Shown here one piece after another: positions 26,158-36,381 of a DNA stretch of 64,000 nt. The stretch is from positions 32,029 through 96,028 of the forward strand of contig ONWR01000012.1 in the NCBI GenBank assembly GCA_900321605.1, read 5' to 3'. The DNA comes from an uncultured Bacteroidales bacterium (GTDB lineage: Bacteria > Bacteroidota > Bacteroidia > Bacteroidales > Paludibacteraceae). Position numbers and translations under genes: made by a program. The notes below the pieces were generated by a model. That model was not told where the DNA came from. It ran no database searches and was given only the letters and a program-made list of their open reading frames with translations. Each line of letters begins with the position of its first letter. The first letter of the stretch is position 1.

Positions 26158-29100
26158 TTATTTCACTTTAGCTCCGCGCGCGTCAAATACCTTTCCATCT
26201 TTGACGATGTACAGAATACCGTCGATCATCACTTTTCTGACTGCTGAATGCTGATCACTGACGGCTTCAATACCCGTCGGCATCTGCTTGATCGGAGCAA
26301 TCTCCAGCATAAAGCGGTCGCTCAAATCGCCCTTGCCGAGTGTAACGGTATAGTCAGAGAGGGCGAGGTTCGTGCGCGTGCCTGCGATATTATCTATAAG
26401 GACTACGCTCACGCCGTTGGTACCCTCAGGCATTGCAAAGGTGTATTCACCTGCTGCGGTGGTCTTCACGCCTACCGGTACAAGAGTAGTCTGCTCGCTC
26501 ATCGGCAACGTGTTACCTGCCGCCGGCAGATAGTTCTCAATAAGAGTGTAGATATTCGCCTTGCCTGCATTAAACTCTTTGCAGAGATCTTCGTCAAATT
26601 TAAAGCCTGCACTTATTTCCTCTGCATCCTTCATATTCACGAAAGTCTGGTCAACCATCTTCTCGTTCTGTTGCAACTCCAGACGGAACTCTGCATTCTG
26701 CGGTTTCTCTGCATATGCACGGCGCGCAACGATAGGTGACGGAGTCGGGGTAGCACTTGCCAACGACCAGTACAGATCGCCGTGGTACTGAACCATGTAC
26801 GCATGCATTGCCTTGAACGGATAGGTCGTTCCGCTCTGTACCGTGTACGAATCATCAGTCATATTCCACTCATAGAGGAACGGCAGATCATTGGTGTACG
26901 GGTTGCTATTCCATCTAATAGTCTGAGTACCTGCTTCGTCTGAGGTCAGCGTTGCTCCGTAGTTCGCATAGCTCGGCACACCGATCATATTCCAGTGGGA
27001 GTCAGCTTTGGTACGGTCTTTATTGGTATCGTAAACAGACTTATCTGTGCGGCGGTCGATGGTACACTCATGCGCTGGCACAATCGTATGAGCCGTAGTT
27101 TGGGTAATATTCTCTACATTCGTTGCTGACGGGAAGAAGAGTTCTACCTGCTCAATATTGTTTGCCCAGAAGGTTGTGTTATTGTCCTTCATAGCATCAA
27201 TATCAATTGCCAGAACATACCCCTTACCAGCTTCCAATGTGAAGTTCGCACGTTGCGCCGGCATTACCATTTTCCAGAAACCCTCACTATCTATCCAATA
27301 GCCGTTCGTCGCACGCTCTGCACCATCATAGTACTCGATAATCCAATCCACGCCGTATGTACCAAATCCGAATACATCGCTCAGGTTGACATTGAACGGG
27401 AAGGATATCCAGTAGAGCGAACGCTCATAGATGGACTTCGGATCGCCTACAGGAGAGTGTCCTCCCGTCTTCTCTTTGTTATTCAGCGTCCAGCGGTTAA
27501 AGCGCATTACGCCATATACAGTATGTACTTTGGATAATGCTCCAGCGTCTTCAAAGAGCAATTGTTGTCCTGCTCCCTGATGTTCACGAACGATCATCAA
27601 GTCGGCATTGATAGCAATGTCAGCATTAATAGTACCGGACGGAACATAAGCTGTTACCAGACGGTTGGTCTTGAAGTCATATACGATACGCATCGTGTGT
27701 TTACCAATTGCATTGCCTCCTAACAACTCAATCGTAGTTCCTTCTGCAAACGCTCCTTCACTACCCTTGAAATACTGAATATTATTATTGTATTTCGCCG
27801 TCAGTTTGGCGCGGGCTTTAGTATTTACCTGAATCGTACGTTCATAGACGAAGTTCTGGACATCAATTAAATTGGCTTCATTAGGATTCAGTCCACTAAT
27901 ATTCAATGCGCTACCATCTTCATCATACATTTTTGAATCACCCTCCAGCACGAGGAATCGGTCGCTTATGTATGTAGAACCACCAATATACGCACGGCTT
28001 ACCTTATTAGTCGATTGATCCCACATGAAGCGGATATTGGCACTCGCGCTATTCAAACGTCCAGCTCCGTCATTTCCTTCTGCAGTAATATCCGCAATTA
28101 CCGTTCCATAATCTTCCGCCAAAGTGTCTGAAATACATTGACTGTAGTCATTGGCAATAGTGAACTTCACATTAGTGCCGCTGGTTACCCAGTGTGTGTA
28201 ATAGTGGCTGTAGCCGGAGTTAACTTCTGCATAGTCCGAATACGTCATCTGGTGATCCGAGGTGCGGAAATTCTCCCACTTGGAGTTTCCGGCACAATCG
28301 GTACGGATGTAATAGTTACCGGTATAAGGCTCTATCTTCTCCACGCTAATGGAACCTGCATCTTGCGAGAGGTGGAAGTTATATACACCGGACTCTGTAA
28401 TGCCGCTCAGGTTAATTGATCCGCTTGGCACATCCATCCATGTTACTGCACCTGTGGAAGCATTGATGCTGCTTGCATATTGGAATTTCATGCTGGCATT
28501 GGCTCCGCCTGCTTTGCTGACATAGAACGAAACAATGTCCTTAGATCCTTCTTCCTTATGTATCGCGCGTGAGGGGTGATACCAACCGGAAGTATGCGCA
28601 GCTTTTGACCATGCAGTCTGATCGGTATAAACGATCCGGTAGTCGTTCGCAGCAACAGGATAGTGAACACCAATGAGGTAGTGATATCCGCCATTATTGC
28701 CAAAGTCCAACTTAAACTCATAATCTCCGGCTACAGAAGTCTGTATGCCACCACGTTGGCTCTGCGTCAGTGTTTCAGGAGTTACATCACCGCTGTCATT
28801 GATCTTCAGCACCTTGCTGTTCTTGCCATATACATTACCATCTGCACGGTGAATCTCATAACCATATTCTCTATTAGCATTTAACTCAACTTTTACAGTC
28901 ATCGGCATCGTCTTATCTCCGTTAAACTCAAAAGGAATCACTTGCATTGAACTTCCTGATCCATAAGTTTTGCTATCATAAATATGTAGTGTGTAACCTG
29001 TGTTTTCCGGATAGTTCATCCAGTAACCTTCGTTGTAGTAGTCAGCTAACTTACCGTTCATCTCAGTGGGATCTATTCCCTCCAAAGGAACGAACATTGG

Positions 29101-32100
29101 CAAAGTGGTAGAGTAGTCCCCACGGCGAATAACTTTGTTTTTAACATCATCAGTTTTCGCGAAGTAATGATAGCCATGCTGATCCAACTCCGTAAACGCC
29201 ACATTAATATATGAAGCATTCACACCGGCAGCCTCAGCATCAAAGTAGAAAATATTCGTTCCTTCTATCTGCGTCATTTCTCCATGCAATCCTTCGCTAT
29301 ACGGAGTATCAGTGTACGTATCAGAAGTGTTAGCTCCTGTACCATTATTCTTATCCCAATACGAATCATTCTTATAGAAGTAAACATATACATCACTCCA
29401 ACCCAGTGTATTATTGAAGAAAATCATATTTTTCTTGTTGTACACCGCTGTCAGGGTTCCGTCATAAACGGCTTTGATCTGGATGGAGGAAGTGGTGGTC
29501 GTCGTTACAGGGTCAGACTCTCCGTTCTTAATTGTCACACCATCACCGGCATCCCAACGAGCAAAGGTATAACCCGTAATTGTCGGAGGCGTAATGTCGC
29601 CGTCAGTCGTCCAATTCAACGGACTAGCTTCTATTGAAGCGGAAGCCTGCAGTGTTCTGCCGTCGCTGTCTTGATAACGGATCGTCACTGTGTGTGCACC
29701 GGCTACTTGGAAAGTAGTGGTGCGGGTGCTTAATACATCCTCCGGATCAGCAGGGCAATCAGAGCCTTTTGCTAATTTGGCTTGAATAATATAGGTTGCA
29801 CTCGCGCTCGGTACAGGGAATGAAACATCGTTTCCTGCGACGGGAGTAAATGGCGGCTGTGATGGAAGAGCTGTTCCGTTGCTGTATTGCACTTCCCAAC
29901 ATACTTTTGTTGTTCCTGTCGGCGTCGGTTCAATTGTCGGCCTAACAGTAATCGTCTTGTTTGGAGCTATTACCGTTTCACTCAATCCCAACGCAGTAAT
30001 CTCTGCTTGTTTGAAATAAGCGTGCAAAGTGAAGGCCGCATCTTCTTTGTCCCAAGTGTGAGCACTTGTACCATCCGCATTATAGTATTTTGTGCCGAGC
30101 GGTTCAAGGGCATCATAGTAACCCATAAAGGCATAACCTTGCGGAGCTGTCGGCAGAGAACCGCTACCGGTGATGGCCGGCATATCGGCATTATACGTGC
30201 CGGTACGTGTGGTAACAGAACCGGCCGAAGCTGCACCCGTCTGATCCAGCGTGATAGTAGTGGTCTTTGCTATCCAGTGAGCATGCAGAGTATAGGTGGC
30301 AATTTCGTTGTTCCAGTTCTGGGCGCTACTACCGTCTGCGTTATAATACTTAGGTCCGCTACCGCCTTGTGCTCCCCAATATCCGCCAAAGGTATATCCG
30401 GTCTTTTCTGGCAAAGTAATTGCCGGCATCGCTGCATCGTAGGTAGCTGTCACGCTCATCGTACCCGGAGTAGTTGCATCATGATTATTCAGAGTAATCG
30501 TCGTTGTCTTCGGCGTAAAGTTTGCTTGAATCGTTGCAGCGGCGGTCGGACGGAATTTTGTATTAGCCGTCGTAGAAGTGGTGCTCGTTCCTGAAGCACC
30601 AAAGTAACCGCTTCCGGAAGTAATAGTCCAATTCGTAAAGTTATATCCGGTGTTCGGACTTGCCGTAATATCGCCGCCGGTTATTTGTCCCATAGCAGTT
30701 GCACTCGCCGGAGTGGCACTACCGCCGGCAGACGCAGTTGCTGTTACATTATAGGTGTTCTCTGTATATTTCGCAACAACTGTAGTGTTGGCGTTGATAG
30801 TTGTGGTATATGTACTTCCTGTTCCCAGACTTGAACCGCTTCCATTCTCCCAACGATACCAACTGTATCCGGTTTTTGCCGCAGCGTGAGTAAAGGTCAT
30901 ACTTGTTCCTGCCGCTACAGTACCACCGCTTGTTACGCTCGGACTCGTCGTGATAGCATTGGCTGCACCGGAAGGCGCAACAGAGTAGGTAACAGTATAT
31001 TTTGTCGGGAAGGTGACAGTAATTTTCGGTGTAGCCGTTGAGTAATCCACTTTAATCTCGTATGTTCCGGCAACATCGGCACAAATCTGAATGTTTGCAC
31101 CGGATGTAGTTAAACTTTGGTTGGCCGAAGTACTCCGCTTCCACCAATATGAACCATCTGCTGTAAGGCCATACCACGTTGAGTTTTTGATAAGTTTGAA
31201 ACTCCAAGCATCTGCCGTACCGCTGGTACCACTGTTGGTGGAACTGATATTTGCTGTATAATAAGCCACATTTTCTGTCGAATGGCCTGTCTTCTTCGTC
31301 ATCGCGTGCTCGGTTGACCAGTTGTCTCCTGTTATGTTTGTTCCGCCTTTCAGTACCCACGGGCTACTCAAATCCTCTTCAAATACAGCGGTAGCAGTAC
31401 CGGTACTTCCGGAACCATCTGCTTTCAAAGTAATAGTGGAACTTGTCGTTGAAGAAGATGTTGCCGCTGCGCCAGACAAATCCCAACGAACAAATTTATA
31501 TCCACTTGCTGCGGTGGCTGTGATGCTTTGCGTAGTCGCGACACCAAGAGAAGCGGTTGCTCCCCAAGACTTACTGGTGCCACCAAACTTCAGCGAACCC
31601 CAAGAAGTCGTTGCTGTGGCAACTGTGATGGTCGATTTCTTTTCATTAAACGAAGCTGTTACTGTTGCATCGGCAGTCGGTTTGAATGTATTACTATTCG
31701 TCGTTGCTGCACTTGTGAACGAACCACTACCGCTGGTTATTGTCCAAGTATTAAACGTATAACCTGTAGCTGGAGTAGCAGCAATAGAGATACCGGTAAC
31801 CTGTCCAACAGTTTTCGGTGTGGAAGCCGGAGTTGTTACTGATCCACCCGTTCCTGCAGCAAATGCCACAGACCAAGTCTTCTCAACAAACTTCACATAC
31901 ACGGTTATATTTCCGCTCAATGTGGTTGAGTATGTATTGCTTCCTGCGTCATGTTTACCGGCTGTACAAGCGGCATTCGTGTACCAACCCTCAACTACGT
32001 AACCGGTATTAGGCGTAGCTGTAAAGGTCACTCCCGTTCCACTCTCTAACGAACTACCGGAAACAATCGCAGCAGAGGTAGAAGTGTTTTTTGCGCTTAG

Positions 32101-33507
32101 CGAACCATATGTCGTGTAACCTGTTCCTACAGCATAAGTAACAGAATAGGTAACCGGGTTGTATGTCCATTGGGCATGAAGTTCAACGTCACCATCGTAA
32201 ATCCATTGGCTACTTGAATTGGTATAACTTCCTGCACTTGCTACTAATGTTCCATCTGCATTGATGACTTTTGTGCCACCAGAAGTAGCTGTATAATATC
32301 CTTTTAGGTCATAACTTGCGCGACTACTACCGGTAAATGAAGTAAGCGTTGAACTATTATAAGTAGCGGTTGCCGAACCATTTGAACCACCATTACCATC
32401 AAGTGTGATAGAATAGGTTTTTGGAGTAAATGTGGCTGTAACCATAGCAGCAGCAGATGGACGGAATTTGGTATTTGCCGTCGTAGATGTAGTTGCTGTT
32501 CCTGTCGTTCCAAAATAACCAGAACCGCTTGTGATAGCCCAAGATGTAAAAGTATAACCTGTATTTGGCGAAGCAGTTATATCACCACCGGATGTAGTAC
32601 CCATTTTTGTTGCAGAAGTCGGTGTCACCGAGCCACCTGCAGAAGGAGTCTTTGCGGCAGTAACGCTGTAAGAAGCTTCTGATTGATAATAAATCTCTTT
32701 GCTACTTTCAGTACCAGACAAACTTGCCGTAGAGTTGTAGCAACGCATCTTTACGGTCACACTTGTCTTCGTCGTAGAAGTGATACTACTAATAGTTCTA
32801 CTGGTTGTTGTGTTCCATGTACCGCTTGTATTATACTGCAATGATGAGTTCGCATCTGTCTTGGCTTTACTACCACTCAACGCAAGAGCTAAACTACCGT
32901 TATAAGCAATGATATATGGATCAGTTGAAGTACCGGTGCCAGATAGAATATTACTTCCAGTTGTAGAAACCGCAAAGCTACTTACAGCAGGAGGATTTAC
33001 TTTCCAATACGGGGAATTGGAAGTGCTCATACTTGATGATAGAGACGAATTACTCGTAAATGAAGTACCGGATGTGTATGCCGTTTTACTAGATGCATAA
33101 TACTTTCCAACTGCATACCATAATCCACTCTTATCAAATGTGAAAGAACCAATATCTGCATGAACTTTTTTATTGGATCCGTCATCAGCATACCAAGATG
33201 CGTTAACTGTACTATAGGAAGATGAAGATGTACCGATAAGGACTTGTATGTCAGTTGCACTGCTCCAACCGCCATTGGTCTGATAATTGTACCACCACTC
33301 AGACCCGCCGTTGAGTTTATCTCCGACAGTTTTAGTTCCTTGCAGGCCTGTCGACACATCATTTTTCACCCATGGATCCGCCCACATCTGTCCTACTCCA
33401 ATTGTGAGGAGCATGATTAGCATTGCCGCATAGCGGGCGAAGCGCTGCGGAGATTGTTTTTCATGGCTATCATTCCATAGCCTTTTGATTAAGTTTAAAT
33501 TTTTCAT
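26158..33507 (-). CDS. Giant secreted multidomain surface protein (pair 3, 2449 aa)
   Basis: Signal peptide at residues 1-43 (RYAAMLIMLLTIGVGQMWA), related to that of the 48983 protein but without its long leader. From about 282 to 712 there is a run of InlB-type and related repeats with GYTF..W.ITSGSG and ATPNTGY motifs. Carbohydrate-binding-like beta-sandwiches follow at about 713-830 (YWWKRSTSANQ ... AGTYEIKVDY) and about 1359-1530 (WSDVYVYFYKNDSYWDKN); between them lie more InlB repeats to about 1165. Very Thr/Ser/Gly-rich. The C-terminal region (HWNMIGVPSYANYG near 2176) ends in MIDGILYIVKDGKVFDARGAKVK, a Bacteroidales-type terminal tail. It lacks the NSWTAPI block of the other giants. 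Probable surface adhesin or glycan-binding protein. Confidence 0.85.
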   Translation of the reverse strand: MKNLNLIKRLWNDSHEKQSPQRFARYAAMLIMLLTIGVGQMWADPWVKNDVSTGLQGTKTVGDKLNGGSEWWYNYQTNGGWSSATDIQVLIGTSSSSYSTVNASWYADDGSNKKVHADIGSFTFDKSGLWYAVGKYYASSKTAYTSGTSFTSNSSLSSSMSTSNSPYWKVNPPAVSSFAVSTTGSNILSGTGTSTDPYIIAYNGSLALALSGSKAKTDANSSLQYNTSGTWNTTTSRTISSITSTTKTSVTVKMRCYNSTASLSGTESSKEIYYQSEASYSVTAAKTPSAGGSVTPTSATKMGTTSGGDITASPNTGYTFTSWAITSGSGYFGTTGTATTSTTANTKFRPSAAAMVTATFTPKTYSITLDGNGGSNGSATATYNSSTLTSFTGSSRASYDLKGYYTATSGGTKVINADGTLVASAGSYTNSSSQWIYDGDVELHAQWTYNPVTYSVTYAVGTGYTTYGSLSAKNTSTSAAIVSGSSLESGTGVTFTATPNTGYVVEGWYTNAACTAGKHDAGSNTYSTTLSGNITVYVKFVEKTWSVAFAAGTGGSVTTPASTPKTVGQVTGISIAATPATGYTFNTWTITSGSGSFTSAATTNSNTFKPTADATVTASFNEKKSTITVATATTSWGSLKFGGTSKSWGATASLGVATTQSITATAASGYKFVRWDLSGAAATSSSTTSSTITLKADGSGSTGTATAVFEEDLSSPWVLKGGTNITGDNWSTEHAMTKKTGHSTENVAYYTANISSTNSGTSGTADAWSFKLIKNSTWYGLTADGSYWWKRSTSANQSLTTSGANIQICADVAGTYEIKVDYSTATPKITVTFPTKYTVTYSVAPSGAANAITTSPSVTSGGTVAAGTSMTFTHAAAKTGYSWYRWENGSGSSLGTGSTYTTTINANTTVVAKYTENTYNVTATASAGGSATPASATAMGQITGGDITASPNTGYNFTNWTITSGSGYFGASGTSTTSTTANTKFRPTAAATIQANFTPKTTTITLNNHDATTPGTMSVTATYDAAMPAITLPEKTGYTFGGYWGAQGGSGPKYYNADGSSAQNWNNEIATYTLHAHWIAKTTTITLDQTGAASAGSVTTRTGTYNADMPAITGSGSLPTAPQGYAFMGYYDALEPLGTKYYNADGTSAHTWDKEDAAFTLHAYFKQAEITALGLSETVIAPNKTITVRPTIEPTPTGTTKVCWEVQYSNGTALPSQPPFTPVAGNDVSFPVPSASATYIIQAKLAKGSDCPADPEDVLSTRTTTFQVAGAHTVTIRYQDSDGRTLQASASIEASPLNWTTDGDITPPTITGYTFARWDAGDGVTIKNGESDPVTTTTTSSIQIKAVYDGTLTAVYNKKNMIFFNNTLGWSDVYVYFYKNDSYWDKNNGTGANTSDTYTDTPYSEGLHGEMTQIEGTNIFYFDAEAAGVNASYINVAFTELDQHGYHYFAKTDDVKNKVIRRGDYSTTLPMFVPLEGIDPTEMNGKLADYYNEGYWMNYPENTGYTLHIYDSKTYGSGSSMQVIPFEFNGDKTMPMTVKVELNANREYGYEIHRADGNVYGKNSKVLKINDSGDVTPETLTQSQRGGIQTSVAGDYEFKLDFGNNGGYHYLIGVHYPVAANDYRIVYTDQTAWSKAAHTSGWYHPSRAIHKEEGSKDIVSFYVSKAGGANASMKFQYASSINASTGAVTWMDVPSGSINLSGITESGVYNFHLSQDAGSISVEKIEPYTGNYYIRTDCAGNSKWENFRTSDHQMTYSDYAEVNSGYSHYYTHWVTSGTNVKFTIANDYSQCISDTLAEDYGTVIADITAEGNDGAGRLNSASANIRFMWDQSTNKVSRAYIGGSTYISDRFLVLEGDSKMYDEDGSALNISGLNPNEANLIDVQNFVYERTIQVNTKARAKLTAKYNNNIQYFKGSEGAFAEGTTIELLGGNAIGKHTMRIVYDFKTNRLVTAYVPSGTINADIAINADLMIVREHQGAGQQLLFEDAGALSKVHTVYGVMRFNRWTLNNKEKTGGHSPVGDPKSIYERSLYWISFPFNVNLSDVFGFGTYGVDWIIEYYDGAERATNGYWIDSEGFWKMVMPAQRANFTLEAGKGYVLAIDIDAMKDNNTTFWANNIEQVELFFPSATNVENITQTTAHTIVPAHECTIDRRTDKSVYDTNKDRTKADSHWNMIGVPSYANYGATLTSDEAGTQTIRWNSNPYTNDLPFLYEWNMTDDSYTVQSGTTYPFKAMHAYMVQYHGDLYWSLASATPTPSPIVARRAYAEKPQNAEFRLELQQNEKMVDQTFVNMKDAEEISAGFKFDEDLCKEFNAGKANIYTLIENYLPAAGNTLPMSEQTTLVPVGVKTTAAGEYTFAMPEGTNGVSVVLIDNIAGTRTNLALSDYTVTLGKGDLSDRFMLEIAPIKQMPTGIEAVSDQHSAVRKVMIDGILYIVKDGKVFDARGAKVK

Positions 33508-33571
33508 GATGTTAAATATTTAAATGTTAATATATTTCTTTTTTGCGCACACTTACGTGCTATTTTAGGTT

Positions 33572-33588
33572 GTCGGATGATTTCCGAC
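33572..33588. promoter_or_regulatory. Palindromic operator-like site A upstream of giant gene 3
   Basis: GTCGGA tgatt TCCGAC with flanking symmetry. A second, related palindrome lies at 33615 and a third at 35377; the context ATTTTAGGTTGTCG is shared with 35367-35380. Confidence 0.5.
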
Positions 33589-33614
33589 GAAATGACATAG
33601 ATTTTTATTTTTTT

Positions 33615-33631
33615 GTCGAATATAATTCGAC
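33615..33631. promoter_or_regulatory. Palindromic operator-like site B upstream of giant gene 3
   Basis: GTCGAAT ata ATTCGAC, a 7-bp perfect inverted repeat almost identical to the site at 35377-35393 upstream of the OLD-like gene. Confidence 0.5.
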
Positions 33632-33678
33632 GGGAATGAACATGCTTTTTTCTTTGCCATTAGCCTCATAGTAGCCTT

Positions 33679-33720
33679 GACTGTCGGTTCACCGTCGGCT
33701 CACCGTCGGTTGACTGTCGG
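33679..33720. repeat. Tandem GTCGGTTCACC repeats, relic of a leader sequence
   Basis: Four near-copies of an 8-11 nt unit (ACTGTCGGTT, CACCGTCGGC). The same sequence occurs at 58682-58727 inside the long N-terminal leader of the 48983 protein (codons for NPDGEVNRQSRLMS). Here it lies about 170 nt upstream of giant gene 3. Confidence 0.6.
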
Positions 33721-33780
33721 ATTTGGATGCTGCTTTCAGGCTTTTTTCATAATAGATTTGTATTTAGTTTGTTAATGTTC

Positions 33781-35319
33781 TTATTTAAATTGATGAATCA
33801 AATATGCAGTTAAATCTTCCAACTTCTTATGATCAGAAGCAAATAAATACTCTAGAATCAAACGAATTAAATCGTCTTTATCTTTTCGACGTGAATGTAA
33901 AGCTTGTTCCAAATATTTATATAGAGTTTTCCCATCTGGATCTATATGAGAAATTATCTCTTCATTTGTTGCCTCTGGAAATTTCTCTTTCCTTTTTGGA
34001 ATCTCATTATCTCGCCACTGCAGATAATTATCTATTATCGATTGTAGTCCAACTTGGTCAAAAAGATTTGAGTCTAAAACACTATACAATTCATGATTGA
34101 CAGATACGATGAGTTCTTTATGCAAATACTTTTCCACACTTTCAATAGGCAGAAATGCCAACCTATTGCGATTAATCTTTGATCCTTTATTGTCTAGATA
34201 AGCGTATGCCACATCTTTAATATCTCCATCCAAAATAGCATAAATATTGGTATTGTGCCCTAAAAGATTATTCGAAACTGAATCTTCGAATAAATCAAGC
34301 ACTTGGGACCATCCTCCACTTGGCAAAACGTATATTAGCTTATTACTACGCAAACCATTCTTTTTAAGCAATTCTTCAATGATTCCTTTTGCTAATTCGT
34401 CTTCAACTAAAATAACATAGTCGTATCCGTTGAAATCATACAAAGTTCTCGTAGCATAAGCAGGATAACATGGGGTGTTAACTTTTAAGGAGTCATCATG
34501 AAAACGCTCTATATACAATATATTGCCCGGCTTGATCTCACTAATAAGTTCTATTGAATGAGTGGAGAAGTAAATAGCAATATTACTCTTCTCCGCGATA
34601 TCACTGAGTATGTGTAATAACTGTTTTAATGCCGAAGGATGAAGAGCCAGTTCTACTTCATCAAGAAATACAACAAAATACTCCTTTCTAGGTAGGTTTA
34701 ACAAATACTCTAACGTATAGAGCAAGTGCACTAACAAATATTCACCAGTTGACATCTGGAATTGGTTAACGAAAGAACCTAAACGAGAATAATAGAACAC
34801 TTTCCCTTTAAATTGACGAGTTTTCCATTTCTCAAGATTCTCATCTTTGTACACGTAAACATTCTCATAAAATGACTTATTATTATGCAAAATGAGTCCC
34901 AAATTTTCACGAATAAAATTAGAGACCTCGGTTAATCGATCCTTATTGATATTTTCTATCCTAAAAATATTTTCATATCTTAAATCTCTAAATCGATTAC
35001 CATATAGAATGCTTCCTTCAAAAAAACCGGTAATTGGTAAGTGTTCATTCTTCGAACGATACCATTCATCAGAATTTTCCTTCCTTTTGTAAGAGATGGT
35101 TTTCCCTTCTAGTACACATTCAATTAACGCATTTTCATCAGTGGTGCCCAAATATGGTTTAGAAGGGAATCTATAAAATGAACTTGAGGCACACGCTGCA
35201 AGAGTACTTTTCCCAGTCCCATTCTTGCCAGTAATCGCATATATTCCCTTTTCAAGCGGAAGTTCAAATGTGTAATCTTTGATGCACTTAACCCCTTTAA
35301 TTCTAACTTTAAGGTTCAT
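33781..35319 (-). CDS. OLD-like ABC ATPase/TOPRIM nuclease
   Basis: 512 aa. ABC-type ATPase at residues about 1-275: Walker A GKNGTGKST at about 30-38, signature-like MSTGEYLLVHLL at about 190, Walker B YFVVFLDEVELALHPSAL at about 216-233, H-loop FSTHS at about 253. The C-terminal TOPRIM domain has VILVEDELAKGIIEELL at about 301-317 (conserved Glu) and IYAILDGDIKD at about 351-361 (DxD). This order defines OLD family nucleases, many of which act in phage defence (P2 Old, Gabija GajA, PARIS). No UvrD-like or other partner is adjacent, so it may be a stand-alone class 1 protein. AT-rich compared with giant genes, consistent with transfer. Confidence 0.85.
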   Translation of the reverse strand: MNLKVRIKGVKCIKDYTFELPLEKGIYAITGKNGTGKSTLAACASSSFYRFPSKPYLGTTDENALIECVLEGKTISYKRKENSDEWYRSKNEHLPITGFFEGSILYGNRFRDLRYENIFRIENINKDRLTEVSNFIRENLGLILHNNKSFYENVYVYKDENLEKWKTRQFKGKVFYYSRLGSFVNQFQMSTGEYLLVHLLYTLEYLLNLPRKEYFVVFLDEVELALHPSALKQLLHILSDIAEKSNIAIYFSTHSIELISEIKPGNILYIERFHDDSLKVNTPCYPAYATRTLYDFNGYDYVILVEDELAKGIIEELLKKNGLRSNKLIYVLPSGGWSQVLDLFEDSVSNNLLGHNTNIYAILDGDIKDVAYAYLDNKGSKINRNRLAFLPIESVEKYLHKELIVSVNHELYSVLDSNLFDQVGLQSIIDNYLQWRDNEIPKRKEKFPEATNEEIISHIDPDGKTLYKYLEQALHSRRKDKDDLIRLILEYLFASDHKKLEDLTAYLIHQFK

Positions 35320-35376
35320 AATATCTCGATTTTAGTTAATATTCTATTTTTGCGCACTTAGGCGCTATTTTAGGTT

Positions 35377-35393
35377 GTCGAATACAATTCGAC
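35377..35393. promoter_or_regulatory. Palindromic operator-like site upstream of the OLD-like gene
   Basis: GTCGAAT aca ATTCGAC, the same arms as site 33615-33631, preceded in both places by GCGCAC...TATTTTAGGTT. Confidence 0.5.
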
Positions 35394-35550
35394 GGCAAGG
35401 AACAAAGTATTTTATTTCCTTTTTCCATATATATATATTTATAAGGTTACTTTCAACTATATCTTTCCATTACTTAAAATACTGTTCTCACAATTTTCTT
35501 TCCTATTGACTGCATCAAGATTCAACTTTTAACTCATCATAACTTTTCCT

Positions 35551-36381
35551 TTATGTAGCACTAAATTCATCATATCCTTTTTCCGAAGCGTTTTTCTCAA
35601 CGCAACTACTTCTATTCTTTTCAAAGAACTTGTCAACCACATCTTTTTCAAACTTATGTTCTCTCACGTAGGTCACTCCGGAAATAGCGTGCGTGGCTTT
35701 AACACGGCATAGAATGCCTTCATATTCCTTTTTCTTTTTCAGTTTTAAATATCTCTCCCTCTTCAATTCTTCTATTGCTAATTCCGTTACACATCCATAA
35801 GTTGTATCACGACCTTTAGGAAAAACACCATGTAATATAGGAGCACCTTGACGCAAAAGTTCAATTTGTTTTGTATGATAAATATCTTTTCCGCCTTCGA
35901 CAGAAGTCCAATAATAAAGCAATTGTACCTCCACGTCATTCACAGGAAAAATTCCGAGATTCTCTACCCTCACTTTCAAATGTTTATTACCTTCGATCGT
36001 CAAATCATCCAACTCTTTAATTATTCGAACACGTGGTCGCAAGATGATGAAAATAATTATTACACCTATAAAAGTGCCCAAGATACTAATTAATAGGCTT
36101 GACAAATCTTCTTTGCCCTTGCTCAAAATTAGCCAAGCCACACCAATAGAAACAAGTGTTAATAATATAATTCCTATCCAATTACGTTTAATATCCTCGT
36201 ATATTATCTTCATGAGATTACCGATATAGTTCCAACCTTTATTAACAATTTTCCGCCATATTGCGATTATGTCTTTTAATGATTTGCTTTCCATAACTGT
36301 AATAGAAATAAAACTCACAACAACAATGAGGAACAAATCCAGTCCCATCAACGCTACCATATTTATGAGCGCATCCCTCAT
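35551..36381 (-). CDS. Membrane protein with C-terminal soluble beta domain
   Basis: 276 aa, not recognised. Three membrane segments: about 7-29 (MVALMGLDLFLIVVVSFISITVM), 70-87 (WIGIILLTLVSIGVAWLIL) and 94-113 (LLISILGTFIGVIIIFIIL). The remaining 160 residues look like an Ig-type beta-sandwich (LKVRVENLGIFPVNDVEVQLLYYW), close in style to CARDB-like domains, with a basic LKKKKEYEG loop. Last gene of a three-gene unit: its ATG overlaps the stop of the Csx27-like gene (36378-36381). A membrane effector or scaffold role is an inference from the neighbours. Confidence 0.6.
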   Translation of the reverse strand: MRDALINMVALMGLDLFLIVVVSFISITVMESKSLKDIIAIWRKIVNKGWNYIGNLMKIIYEDIKRNWIGIILLTLVSIGVAWLILSKGKEDLSSLLISILGTFIGVIIIFIILRPRVRIIKELDDLTIEGNKHLKVRVENLGIFPVNDVEVQLLYYWTSVEGGKDIYHTKQIELLRQGAPILHGVFPKGRDTTYGCVTELAIEELKRERYLKLKKKKEYEGILCRVKATHAISGVTYVREHKFEKDVVDKFFEKNRSSCVEKNASEKGYDEFSAT

